Shown in pieces: positions 1-12,600 of a stretch of DNA of 64,000 nt. Position 1 is the stretch's first letter; every line of letters begins with the position of its first letter. The notes beneath the pieces were generated by a model. It was not told the origin of the DNA, did no database searches, and saw only the letters and a list, made by a program, of their open reading frames with translations. Where the stretch lies: assembly GCA_008711295.1 (NCBI GenBank), contig VUYV01000004.1, forward strand, positions 8,796,010 to 8,860,009. The letters are read 5' to 3'. The position numbers and the translations under genes were made by a program. The stretch is from Anarhynchus alexandrinus (lineage: Eukaryota > Chordata > Aves > Charadriiformes > Charadriidae).

Positions 1-748
1 GTTTGGGTCAGCATTTAGCAAGACACAGGATGACATAAAACAAAAGATTAACATGTTTTAGGTGTTTGGAAAAGTTAGGTGCCTCAGTTTTAACAGGTCC
101 AGCCAAGGGGGACTGATTTCTGGGAGGGAAGCACTTTTCAGAATCAGGGTATTTTAAGTAATCCCAGACTAGGTAGCACAGGTCCTTTTTGGCCAAAAAA
201 TCCAGGCTGCAGAACATTTAAGAAACTTTTAAAAAGTCAACGTGCTTCCCCCCACATGGGCCAGGAACTCTAATGGTGCTGGTGCCAGCCCAAGTCAGTC
301 TGATGTTATTTTCCATCGTCCCATTGAACCTGGGCACTGATCTGTGGATCGGACGTATGTGGAAACTGTAATTATTCAAATCACTTTCAAACATGTGCCT
401 CTCTTCTGAAGATTGTATTAAAGAGCTACATACCCCTTAGCTGCCTTTTATCCTGGCAAATGTTTCCTATGGAAAATCCCAGTCTGTGCCCAAGTATATG
501 GATCTCATACTGAAACCAAAGTTGTTATCACCACAGAATATGATATTTAACAGCCTACGTCCCTTAACTCCTTAACCTCAACAACTGATTCATACCAGGA
601 TCTCACAGTCCTATTCGGGGGAAACCTCAATAACCAAAATGATGGGTCAGTTTGTAGAGGACTTTCCCAGTACAAGGCGGCAGATGTGGGTAACAGGCCA
701 ACATTACAGAACAAGCAAAGAGAAAATAAACACGTATGCTCCCCTAGT

Positions 749-779
749 AAGGAAAAAAAAAGGGGGGGGGGGGAAGGGG
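749..779. repeat. Poly-purine run A9/G12
   Basis: A run of A followed by twelve G, then aaggggag. A homopolymer tract prone to slippage and sequencing error. Confidence 0.9.
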
Positions 780-2659
780 AGACAAGAAGTGAGAGAACAC
801 AAGAGTCTAAAAGCAAAACAAAGTAGTTCGAAAGAAGCAAAACCAGGAGAAAAATGGGAGAGACTTTGAGGTCTGAATACTAATTGAGGAAAGAAACTTC
901 TAACATGCAAAATAATGCAAACCTCACCATTCCCAAAGGGATGCATTAAAAGAGCAGAATGAGACCAAATTACCCTTCCCTCTGTTGAACAGCATTACTC
1001 ACTCAAACGCATGAGGGACTCTGCCCAGGGAGATATGCAGACGTGACCCCCAGCTGACACTGGCTCGGGTTCAGCTGAGCTTCGAATGGCTCCACCGGTG
1101 AACAATCCCTCTCCTGCCCTCCTTGAAGAGCTGCTGAACAAGGAGCCACAACTGTCCCTGTGAGCGTTGCCTGGGATAAACGCAGGGGACAGGGAGACAG
1201 AGAACGCTGTATCTCAGCCAGCCGGCAGATAAACAGCCCCAATCTGCAAGTCCTGGAGGCCTCCTGAGAATGCCTGAGTGCCTTCCACCCTGGATTTGAA
1301 TGCAATCACAAATGCTAATCAACACACAGACAGGAGCCCAGCATGTCATTCCTCACGTCTCCAAAGCTTCAGGAAAACCCCCCTTTCCTTTCCTTGTATC
1401 AGAGAGGGACAGGAAGATTCCCTCATCCTCTGTATGCCTTTCCCTCCCCCTGTCCCTGGCTCAAACCATCCCCGCAAGAAGTTTCACTCCCTGCTAACTT
1501 CTCCATTGTCTCAGAACCATTGTTTGCAAATGTTCCCTAAAAATACTATGTAAAGTATTCTTTATTCCTGTTTCAGGTCTTTCCACATCCCTATGTAACA
1601 CCTGGACTTTATCTTGTTACCTGTCAGATAGTGATAAACCTACTGCATGCAGCCCCTGACTTACCACCTAAGATAAATACAATCCGTCTTGTAGCTGTCA
1701 TTTCTTTTCTAACCCTGCTTTCCACTGCTGCATTTGTAGTTGTAGCAAATTACTTATTTTATTTGGGCTTGAAATGTGTAACTTTAAGAAAAATTTTAAA
1801 GCCAGCAAGAGCCCCAAAACAAACACAAAATTTGAAATGTGGCCTTTCTGGCACTAGATTTACTGCTGCTTTGTGGGCAAGGAGGCTCCAGTACTCCTGC
1901 TCTTCTACAATGGCATTTGCATATACTTTACATAAGATACATTGTATTTTATGCTAGCTGGTAATTTTTGTTTTTAATAATCAACCAACAGGCCCAATGA
2001 TAAAAAGCATCCTTTCTCCAGAACAAGTCGTAAACTTAACTGATAAGGTTTGAGTTAGTGGCTTCAATATAAGTGAATTGCGAGGTCTAAAGTGCTCTGA
2101 GCCATCACCTGAGCCTCTGCTGTCACTTTAGAAAGGCACGCGCCTCCCTCAGGTCCTATCCTGTTCTCTGCCAGCCCCGTGGGGATGTCTCACATAGCAC
2201 TAAGATGTCTGTTTATAGCACCCATATCAAGCCCCAGGCGTCCTGAACAGGAAGGGACAAAGCTTGCCGCAAACACATGCCGCAGCACTGCTAACGCTTT
2301 CGCCTAGCAGCAGTGGTCACTCACCCCGAACGCGAAGTTTTACAGAAGCCATCTTGTTGCATTTGGCTTTCCTCTGAACTCTCCTAAGCACTTAGTGGCT
2401 CTTCGGCTCTTCTCATAACCTCATCACTGTGTGTTTATCCAAACGTGATCCTAACTTTGCAATTGCATCAGCATACCGAGCTGTATCGCAGCCGACCTAC
2501 CCCATCCCTCCCATGCTTGTGTGGATCTCCAGCCACAGCAAGCACGAGGTAGCCATGTTCGTATGATTTGTTCCTTACAGTACACAGGTTGAGGAGTGAA
2601 AGAGATCACACCTTTATTCACTCACATTTACCAGATACCTGCATTTGCTGAAGCACTTC

Positions 2660-2925
2660 TAAATACTCTTTGCTGATCCTCTGTGATTTGCCCACTGTGG
2701 TCAGGATGAGGAATGAGTTACAGCAGAGGAGGTTTAAGCTGGACATCAGGGTGTTTCCTGCATGCCAGGAACATAAGGAGTTTCTACTGCACAGTTTTAG
2801 GAGCAGGATGGAGAAATAGCTGTCAGGAATAGCAAAAGCATAGCTGATCGTGCCTTTGGGCAAAGGCATGGATTAGATGACCTCGAAGTACCTCCTGAGG
2901 ATATTTTCTATAATTGAGAGTTGTA
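2660..2925 (+). mobile_element. Diverged CR1 LINE fragment
   Basis: Contains gaggtttaagctggacatcagg-like and ggattagatgacctc motifs followed by cctcctgagg and ttctataattg, in the order found at the 3' end of CR1 elements (...gactagatgacctcctgaggtccc...attctatg). Heavily mutated, no coding capacity. Confidence 0.5.
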
Positions 2926-3428
2926 TGTGCCATCTGTCCATTCTGATCTACAGAGATTTACTTCAGGAAAAAAAGAAGTGCAACACAACCAATAATTACT
3001 CCTGACACAGATGCAACCTTTGTGAGGGGAGAGGCATCTTCCGATTCTATGGAGAAAACTGAAGCCTTCAGATGTTAAACCACCTTCTGTGTACCTGCCC
3101 AGATCCTCTTGCCCTCCCAAGGCAGAACGCTGCCGGTTCTTCACCCCTACCAGACCAACCCTCAATATTCAGCTACAGGAGCATCTCTGTAAGTAGGCAA
3201 CTTTCTCTGCCTTTTTAAAATGAGCAGAGAGGCAAGGAACTGGTGCCATTGTGTTCAAGTAGCTTCACCAAGGCTGTTCAGGTGCACTGATGCAAAACCC
3301 GAAGGTGATCCATCAGGCAACCAAGCCTTCTGGTCCTAAATACCAGACCCCAATGAAAGGGAATAACTCTCCTTTGACTTGTGAGAATCCTCCCTGATTC
3401 CTCGATACACAGCTCAAGATCTCTTGGT

Positions 3429-3454
3429 TTTTAGTTTAGAGTTTTAGTTTAGAG
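3429..3454. repeat. 13-bp direct tandem repeat
   Basis: ttttagtttagag occurs twice in tandem, exactly. Confidence 0.9.
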
Positions 3455-5879
3455 TCCAAGAAAAAAAGGAAGTTTTAATAGCCCGTCTCCATTTTCAGAT
3501 GGAAAGCATGCAATAAAGAAGGACCATTGATTATCCAGATCCAGATCAGATGGAGAGAATGAACAAGAAAAGCTGAAATCCGTTCAAGCTGAAGACAAGG
3601 ACAAACTGTGGAGGACACCAAGAGAGATAGAGAGATGCTGATACCAGCCTTTGCATGGAAAACACCTCACTCACAGCTGCACAGAACTCAGAGCTCAGCC
3701 ACACTACGCCTTAACCCAATCTCACGTGTAAAAACGTGGGCGGAAATGTCAAACCGAAGCGAAGAGCTGAAGCACAGTGCAAAAAAAAAGCATTTTGGTG
3801 GAAAATCTGTGAAGCCTTAAACATCCTGTATAGACGAGAAATTATACAGCCATCAGTCACCCAGGCAGAAAGGAAGCGGTAAAGGGGGAGGTTTTCCCTC
3901 CACACCAGATGGAAAAGCTGCCAGGCTGAAGACCGAAGGGGATGTACTCAGCCAGCCAGCCCGGACCCTTCAGAGAAACGCAACTGAAAGGAAGAGTGAA
4001 GATTCAAAACAGTCCCTCCAAACCTCCTGCTGGACTGAGCTTTTCCCAGTAGTTCTTAAGAGGGCTTAACCACATGGCTCTACATAAAATCCATTATTGA
4101 AGATTAAACAAAAAAGATGAATAGCTTTCAGAAGTTGATTACATCCAAACGCAATGGTGCCAGCAGCCCTTATGGAAACATCCTATTAAAATGTCAGCAA
4201 AAATAGAAATGCAAACACGGGAGACCTGGCAGGAGGCTTTTCAGCTCAGATCTTTAGTGCCTTTTGCACCCACTGACAGAAGGACAGAGGCTAAAAACAT
4301 CATTACTGGGCTGACATCCCCTGACCTGGCACAGGATGACGCTGATTCTATTTTTTAGGTATAAAAATACATATGGAAAGAGAGGCAGATTATATACATG
4401 TGAAAATTACAAACTTATCACCTGAACAGCATTAAAAAGGAGATGTGCTTGCCTTTTTTTTTTTTTACCCCTGCACCCTGGAATAGGTAATTTTTATTTT
4501 ATATGCACACATACATGTTTGCAGTTTGTACCCACGTGTTTTCTCTACAAATTCAGAGGCTCATAGCTTTCCTGGTTAATTCAGAATTTAATCCATTTGC
4601 CACTTTAGACAGGATTTCATTTTCATAGTATTTTTGTGATACATGATTACATTTATATTGACTTTTTTATTGAGATTTGAAATAAGGTATTTCTTTCACA
4701 GATCTAATTCAATTGAAAGATTTCTTACATCCCTGTTGGTCACTTTATCTAATCTTTTTGTACTTCACTTGGGCAATATGCTCTGGGGGGTGTCTCTCTA
4801 ACAGCAGGAGCTGGCCATACTTGCTTTCTCTCTGTTAGTTTCTCTTGTGCAGAAGAACGAATTTATCAATTACTACAGTTCTTGAGTTACACAGGTCTGA
4901 GACTTACGAGCCTGATAAGAAACCTGAAAACAAATACATCCAAAGATCGAGTTATCTAATAGTTGACCATCTGCTAAGGAAAATAATTTTAAGTAGCTAC
5001 GGCAATTCTATTAACTGCTATTTACTAAGTGAGTCATGTTGTTCTCTTTAAGTTAACCCTTCCTGTCTCCTCTGCCCAAGAGAGTTTTGAAGAGGGTGCT
5101 CGACCACCTTTACTACTTTTCAAAGCCCGCAATACCTTTGCACTCAAAACTTACTCCAGGCTCATACTGCATGGGGACGTAAAAGAGCATTAAAGCAACT
5201 GCGGTGCTTCTGGGCGCCTCTTAGACCACGCAAAGAACCATGCAGAAAAATCTCTTCCCAGGAGCATCCCCTTTGAGGGCACCACACACCAGCACGTACA
5301 CAGCAGGAATGCATCTGCCACTCAATGTGCTCTTCCAGGGTGGGCTGCCTGCACTTCCACGAGGGTAGGTCACCCTGGCACGGCCCCGGAGCCCCGTCCG
5401 CCAGGACAGAAAGCTTTCTCACACATTCTCCCAACGGCTCTGGAGACAACCGGCACCTTGCAGCCTCTTCCCCTTTCCTTCATCTGCCCTCTCCGGCCAG
5501 CACAGAGATACCAGGCCCCTCTGTGACCGGCAGCTCCACTAACACACTCGCGGGGTACCAAAGCTTAGAGAGCTGCCAGGCACAGCAGAAGGGACACCAC
5601 CAAAAAACTGTTTTAGTCGCTTGACACAGCTGAGGTAGGGTCGGGGCTTTCAAGGCAAGGAACGGGATAAGACCGCGCACAGGTTTAAAGCCGTCTATTC
5701 AGTCCCTGCCCTTTTTCCCATAGCGTGACTGCAAAGTGCATGGAAATCTCCTTTGTTTAAACGCTACGGAGAAGTTTGCAGGATGCAGGGTGCTCCTGTG
5801 GAATCGCTATTTCATGATAAAGCCCAAGCACAAATATCAGCTGAAGGGCCAGGAGGAGAGCTGGGTGCAGGGGGGCAAA

Positions 5880-6610
5880 GTCCAGCGCCTGGTGTCTGAA
5901 GGAAGATCCGCGGAGCAAACATCTCGGAGCGCGGGGGTGTGTCGGGGACTGACAGTTGGGAACCGGCACGGCGTGAAGAGCACCGGCTCCACGGTGGAAA
6001 AACCACCCGAGCCGGGGCAGGGGAAAGCGGCGGCAAAGCAAAATCTCCCCCGTCTTGGGCCGGGGGGGGGGGTTAGGCAGCACAGCGGGGACAGCGGGCG
6101 GCCGCTTTTAAAACTCGCGGGAGAGGGACCGGGGCTGCGGCAGCCACCGCGAAGGACGCGAGGAAAGTTGAGCCGCCCCAGAGCGGCTCCCCGGACCGGC
6201 GACCGTCGGGCTCGGGATGCACCAGCCGGGCCGCCCGCACCGCCCCGGCGGGAGGGGGCAGCGGGGCGAGACCCGCAGCCCGCCCCGACCGGGAGGTCCC
6301 GCTCCGCCCCGGGAGCTGCGCCCCGGGCACCCGCCGCCCCTCACTCACCGCGGAGCCCGACCGCCGCAGCGACCCACCTGCCCTCGGGGCNNNNNNNNNN
6401 NNNNNNNNNNGCGCGGCGACCCCCCGCTCTCCCCGGCCGCGGCCCCTGCCCCGGCGGCGGTGCCCGCAGCCCCGGCAGCCCCGCGGCTTTACCTGGCAAC
6501 GGTAACCGGGCACCGGGGGGCTCCGCGCCCCCAAGGACAGCCCGGAGCAGCACCGCGCAAAGCGGCCGGAGGAGAGATTGTCACTTACTTCTGGAAGTCC
6601 AGCTGCTGTC
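5880..6610 (-). promoter_or_regulatory. CpG island, probable ADORA2A promoter/first exons
   Basis: Dense CpG and over 70% GC at its core, containing a 20-N assembly gap and a G-run at 6062-6072. Four donor-like sites on the minus strand (gt at 6588-6587 gtaagt, 6492-6491 gtaaag, 6377-6376 gtgggt, 6348-6347 gtgagt) suggest stacked alternative first exons of a minus-strand gene. ADORA2A, encoding the adenosine A2A receptor, is the conserved next gene in the same orientation after SPECC1L and is known for multiple non-coding first exons. Its coding exons are not in the window, so the assignment rests on synteny. An unrelated plus-strand promoter is possible. Confidence 0.5.
6391..6410. other. 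Assembly gap (20 N)
   Basis: Twenty undetermined bases in the most GC-rich part of the island; the true length is unknown. Confidence 0.99.
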
Positions 6611-6614
6611 TTGA

Positions 6615-9600
6615 GGGACCTGCGAGTGACAGAAACGGGCTTTTACTGTGCTCGATCTGCATACAATGAGAGTAGGAAAGGAAGGAGGGCTTTCTCCATA
6701 CATTGTTTTAAGCATCTACCTCTTTCCAGGCTGGAAAACCCACCCAGGGAGTTTAAGCCGACAGCTATACCAAGTGGCACAGAGCAGCGCTGTGCAGAGA
6801 TACCCCGAAGACTGCACAAGAGGAGAGAAACTTACAGGTTCTTCTGTTCTCTGCTTAACTGTCCTTACTACGACCAAAAAGGAAACCCTCTGCGTTACTA
6901 CTCTGGAAGTGTTTAAGAGTTCTCAGTACAGATATTAAGTATTTTACAAGAGGTGCGCATTTCCCACTAAGTAGGTCTTTGTGGATCCCACCAGTGTGCA
7001 CACATGCGTTTCCTGCCCCGAGTGAGGCCAGCGGTGGCATCCCCCTTGGGGCTGCGCATGTCCCAGCCGTCTCCTGTTCCCCCGCAGGAACAGACTTGGG
7101 GAACAGCCATGACTCATCTCGCAGCAATTTTGAAGCGGGGAGAGAACCTCTCAAGAATTTGAACCCGCTGCTCTTTGTGGATATCTTCTAAGTTTTTTTA
7201 TTTCTATTTTGCAACTTTACATCTTAGCAAATAATTCATCTACGTGTTCCTATTGGTTGGACATTACAAACAGGGAAAACCACCAGTGTGACTCCACACT
7301 TCCCACCAACCCCATGACAGACCCCAGCCTATGACAAACTGATTCATTTCAACGACAGCCAGCCCAGGCCCCTCTGCACAGGGGAACGCCACAGCGCGGA
7401 TGCCTGTGCCATGCAACAGAAGTTTGTATTTCAGGATTCCCAGCCCCAGAGATGCTTTGCTCACACCAAATCTGCCAGAAGCACACGCACGTTACTGTGA
7501 CCCACGGGCTCCCGGCTTACCCAGCCTTCTCCGGCAGCAAGAGCACGAACGATGCTTTCAGTTTTTTTTGGTGTATCAAGATAGTAGGAAAGAAGTAGCA
7601 GAACTGGCACCAACCACCCCAGCACCACCTTCAAAACCTATGAGCATCTAAGCATTAAAAATTTCACACTGGCAGCAGCATCTGGCACCTGTGCTGCCCT
7701 CCCCTCCACTCTTACCCCAGACGGGAAGGCAGGCTGGTACGCGGGCTGCCTCAGCCACGCAGCTATGAGTTACGGAGCGAAGGCCACAGCGCTGCTCCAA
7801 ACACAATGGGAATCCTGCAGGGAGGAAAAAAACAATGTAATTTTCCCCAGGAAGTTACAGAAAAGGCTGGAGTAATCTACCACACAGTAACACGTAATGA
7901 TTTTAAGGACCACATATATTGCCTAGCCAAGTCAAGAGAAAAAGCAAGAGTGGGAGACCATGAGAAACTTAGAAGCCTCATCAAAACATGCTGCAATGAT
8001 GATAAATTTAGATATGCTGCCGCCTCCGTGAAGGTTGCCAGAGCTTTTTGAAAAATGCTGACACTAAAATTGGGCACTGTTCGTGTAATGGTCTCACTGT
8101 TGCCCTGTACAAGAGGTCGTGTTTCCCCACTCCTAGCTGGTACTTCACAGTCTGATGCTATGTGATTGTATTTGATCTCGAGGGGCAAGTGTCATGCTGT
8201 AGCAATTACCTGTCTGCCAGGATCTGCTGCCTCTGTGCAGCATTGCTTCTTTCCAGGGTAACGTTTCCTATACTGTAGAGGTTGCTTCTCATCTTTGGCC
8301 CAGATCCTCAAAGCCATCCAAATGACTCTCTCCCACTGAAATCAATGAAAGCTGGGAATCAAAATACTTTCAAGGAGCAGGAATGCAGGTTCTAAATAGG
8401 ATTTTGTTCCTGAATACATTAAAACCAAAGCTGTTGCAGTCAGTGCCCTTTATTAAGCTGTCAGGCTGGTTTCTTCCAACAGTCCCATCCTCAACACATC
8501 ATCTTACAAGTTTCCCGAATCACAGATTGTTGATCAACAGATCTTTGAAGGACCCCCAAAATGCTTCATTGGATGTCTCTCTTTCCAGTTATAACACTTC
8601 TTTGATTTTTGCAGCTCATGAGTTTTAAGATTATTTGATGTAGACTACGTTGATTTTCTTTTGAATCAGCAAGTCATAGAAGATCCAAAGCAAATGCCCG
8701 AGTGCTGTCACAGGGCTGGCTGATAATGGTACCCTGACAAGCTTCTAATGTTTCTTAGAGATTAGGTTTTTTCCATAAAAGTATTCTGATACCACTACCA
8801 AAACCACCAAACCACTGGTTCCTTCCCTCACTGGCCATTCCAGTTTGGATACCGTATCAGGTCCCCGTTGTCACCTACTGATTTTCTCTGTGCAGTTGGG
8901 AATTCTGCAGTGTTTCAAGATGTTAAAAACCAATATTAACACCTCCCAGAGCAACTGAGCCAGTTCCTCTATTACTTTTGCATGCTCATTTCTCACTTCT
9001 GCACAAGTAAATGTGTTTATAATGAGCAGCTGCTGTTTCATGTCCTATTTAGCAGTTGGGTAGCATAGCTTTCATTACTACAGTAAGATCTGAATAGATC
9101 TGTTGCCCTTCTTTTGAATTAAGAAATTAATCGATTTTCTAGTCTTTTTATGGTGTTGTCCCTGTCAAGTATCAGAACTGCACCATTCTTCAGATATATT
9201 TCTTCTTGTATATACTCAATGTGTATTGTCCTTACCTGTAGATATTTCTACTTATGCCCTCCCTTGCCAGTGGCCAACAATGACAGTAAAGGAATACAAA
9301 AGGAATACAATAAGCTTTTATATTTTTTCTTTGTTTTTCTAAGGGGGGGGTGGGGGTGGAGGGCCGTACAAAAGAGTGCTAACTTCCTTTCCCTTCTTAG
9401 TTACGCACGATGGAAAAAACAGCATTACCACAACTGCTGTGGCCAGAGACACTTTGAGAAGGGACTACATGAAGAGGTCCGCTGCAACTACCTGGAAACA
9501 AAACACCCTCCAGCAGCCTCAGCAGCCACGGGGAAGGTACTGCCCCGCGCCCGGAGCCTGCTGCTGGCTCAGGCGGGGAGCTGAAAGAAGTCCAGCGCTG

Positions 9601-12600
9601 CACAGAAAGAAATTAAGTTTCCCGATTCTCCTGTGGACAGCCAAGAAGGGCTTTTTCATTGCTGAAAAGCTGAGTTGCAATAACATACTGGACATGATCT
9701 CCTAATTGAACAAGCCAAACTCCTGAATTTTGGGCAGCTGAAAAGCAGTGATATGAGAATACTTGCACTTCTTGGACTTAGCAACTGAGCTACAGTAGTA
9801 AAGTCTAGAAAGACTGTGTGGAATAAACTTTGAAATGCTTCCTTCAAACAAGTGAGAGAGCAAAGTAAATAGAAACTTCACACTTGAGACCTATCACAAA
9901 CCTCACCCTCCTCTTTGCTGATACTGCATGAGGCACAGTCTGCCTGGGCACATCAGTGATGCCACTGTAAACACAAAGCAGGCTCATCTCTAATGACTAT
10001 AATCAAAACCAGCCTGGCACCCTGGTAAGTAGCAAGACAGCAGGAAAATCATACCTATGTATTGAGGCTTCCATGTTACGGACTGGAAATGATCATCAGT
10101 TTGTCTAGAACAGAATCTGGAAGAATTAAGTTGGTTTTTTTTTTTTTTTTAAAATAGAAAAAATACTTCTGTCTTTAAGAAAGAAATTACTTTTTACCAG
10201 TTTTGGAACTCTTCTCCGTCGTGAAATTTTTCTAACTAGACTGAATAATCTGATATATGCAAAACTACATTTAAGGGATGCGTATTTTGCAAAGAAGCAT
10301 CAAACTGAGTATTGCATTAGCACACATAGGCAATGTTGTTAAACAGGACACTTAAAACGATGTGTTCTGACTTGTACCTAATCCCATTCCCACAAATGCT
10401 GCCTCAATCTCCTCAAAGCAGTGAAAGGCACTTGTGTTAGTCTAAGAGAAGGGATGGAGGCAGGGTTACTTGAGGTCCTTTGAAAACTAGCAAATCCTTC
10501 AACATTAAAGATAGATATATATAAATAAAAATCCATATGTGTAGACCTATATGCAATTATTTCTCTCACACATTGCTCAACATTAAATATTTGTTAACAA
10601 TTTTAAAATCAACACTGAAAAAAAAAAGCAGCTAGATTTTCTGAAGAGAGAGTCCTTTAACAAAGTTACACACGCAGAATTTTTGCTGGAAATTCCCATC
10701 GCTAACAACTTAACGAAGGACACTCCTCTGTGTCAAAGACCGAAGCCTTCTCACAAACTGTTCAATTCCAGCCTAGGAGTTCAACTTTTACCTAGGCTTG
10801 AGGAAAACAAGCTAAAGTCAAGGTAGGATTTGTGCTCACAGGGAAATGCAAACCCATAGCCACGCTGCTGTTTAAATCCTGCCATTTGCACTTAGGTCAG
10901 GAACGAAAGGATTTTCAGTAATTTCATGTCGCGAGTTGGACTAGTGTCCGTAAAAGGCACTGCCCAAACAGACTGGGGCTTCATTGCTCTAAACGCTATT
11001 CAGCATGACAGACTATGAGATGGAGTTCAATCTAAATTTAAGCACTCTTTGTAGACTATTAATAGAAGACAAACTGGTAGCATGAATCATCATGTGGGAG
11101 CTGCAGAGCAACAGCTATTTATTTTCTATAATAGCAATATATAGAAGTTACCTTTATACAATAAATGAACTGTTGGAGTTGCAAGGCCCAGCAGAAGAAG
11201 TCAGATGATTCTTCTTCACTTACAGTATTCTCATTTTATTCTAAGGAGCAATGAGAGGGCAACCCTTATTTAACTTGACAAAATCCACATGGAGTATAAC
11301 CAAGCTCTGTCACAACATAAATTGGAGACAAAAAGTAGCTACTGACCCTGCTGCCCACCACTCCCTGCGAGGGAATAGCGTGTGCTGGAAACGTTGGCGC
11401 AAAATGATGGAACTTCATAGGTTTATAAAGTGAAGTTAGTGTTTTAGCACCCTGTTCCAATGCCTGTATAACGTTTGTACCTCTGGCCAAGAGGAAAGCC
11501 GCGGCATGCCTTCCCTTCGTGTTTCTTCTCTGCTGGGACGACAGTCCAGTTGTGTTGCTGTTAGACCAGCCGTCTGGGGCAAAGATTTTTCGGAAGGACT
11601 GAACACCTAACAGCTCCTGAACTGCTCGCACCCCTCAGGATCATACCCTCCAATGTTGGCATTTTCTTTTTCAAGAGAGAGCACAGGTTCCGTGCAGCAC
11701 AGGCTTTGCCCATCCATTGCAGCTGATGGACTCTGAATGTGGCCCCCCAGAGACACAGAGTGTTAACTCAACACGCTGGCATTTCAGTGCTCTGTGGGAT
11801 ATTTATTTTTGAAAAATATGATATTGTCAACAGCTCAGTGAAGTTGTCTCCAGACTGTTATGTCTCCTTCTCAAGTTTCTTTCATTTTTAAGAGCTTAAC
11901 TTTTAGGCTTCTGGCATGAGGAAAAAGCCTAAAAAGGTTTAAGAAAAGGAAGAATAAAGAAGGGACTGAGCTATGCACAGCACTGGGGAGAAGCACAAAT
12001 ATTTCCTCACACTATATAATCAATGCAAATGTCTAGCAGTAAAAATACTGTGATAAAACACTACTGTGTTCAACCCTGTTTTCATAATGAGATTAAGGAG
12101 GTTCCAAAGAACTAGAAATCCTGAAGGGCAAAGAACATCTAAGAAAAGGCAACATCGTAGTTTTCAAACAGGGCACTTCGTATACAGAAATTCAGTACTA
12201 TAAACAGAGTTCAGTTAAACCATGGTGATACAGAGGGAAATGGCAGACATAAAGACTAGTTAAAAGCTTAACTTGGATTAGGATTGATGGCATCAGTCTT
12301 TAATTGTTCTGATTTGCCCAAACCATGACACTTATCTACTTTTTTTTTTAAATTCATAGACAAGATTTTTTCTAAACAAAGACACATGGGAGAAGTTTCA
12401 AAGCAACTTTTCTAACATAGGTGAAGCCAATAAAAACATTTAATTAGACATAAATGATCTTCTAATCTTGAGCTGCCAGGAACAGAGACACGAATTAGCT
12501 AACTTCTCCATTCAAGGTGTTGGTTGCAGCATCAAGCAGTAATTCATACGGAAGGTGTGGGAGCTTTCCACAACACCATCACTACTTTTTGAGCAATTCA

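Larger units (their letters stand above)
1..5879. other. Non-coding region left of the CpG island
   Basis: If the island is the ADORA2A promoter this is its first intron; otherwise intergenic. No coding exon was recognised. Contents seen: an A9/G12 purine run at 749-779, a CR1 relic at about 2660-2925, a 13-bp direct repeat at 3429-3454 and a T-run near 4455. Confidence 0.6.

Noticed and set aside
1631..1957. Plus-strand 108-codon frame with a hydrophobic stretch
   Set aside because: A single membrane-like segment without homology, splice context or promoter; AT-rich chance frame.
1..5879. ADORA2A receptor coding exons
   Set aside because: Expected nearby by synteny, but no seven-transmembrane receptor sequence is present on the minus strand.
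5736..6614. 292-codon plus-strand open frame through the CpG island
   Set aside because: It spans the N gap, its Pro/Arg/Ala/Gly content reflects GC-rich DNA, and no domain is recognisable. The opposite strand is equally open.
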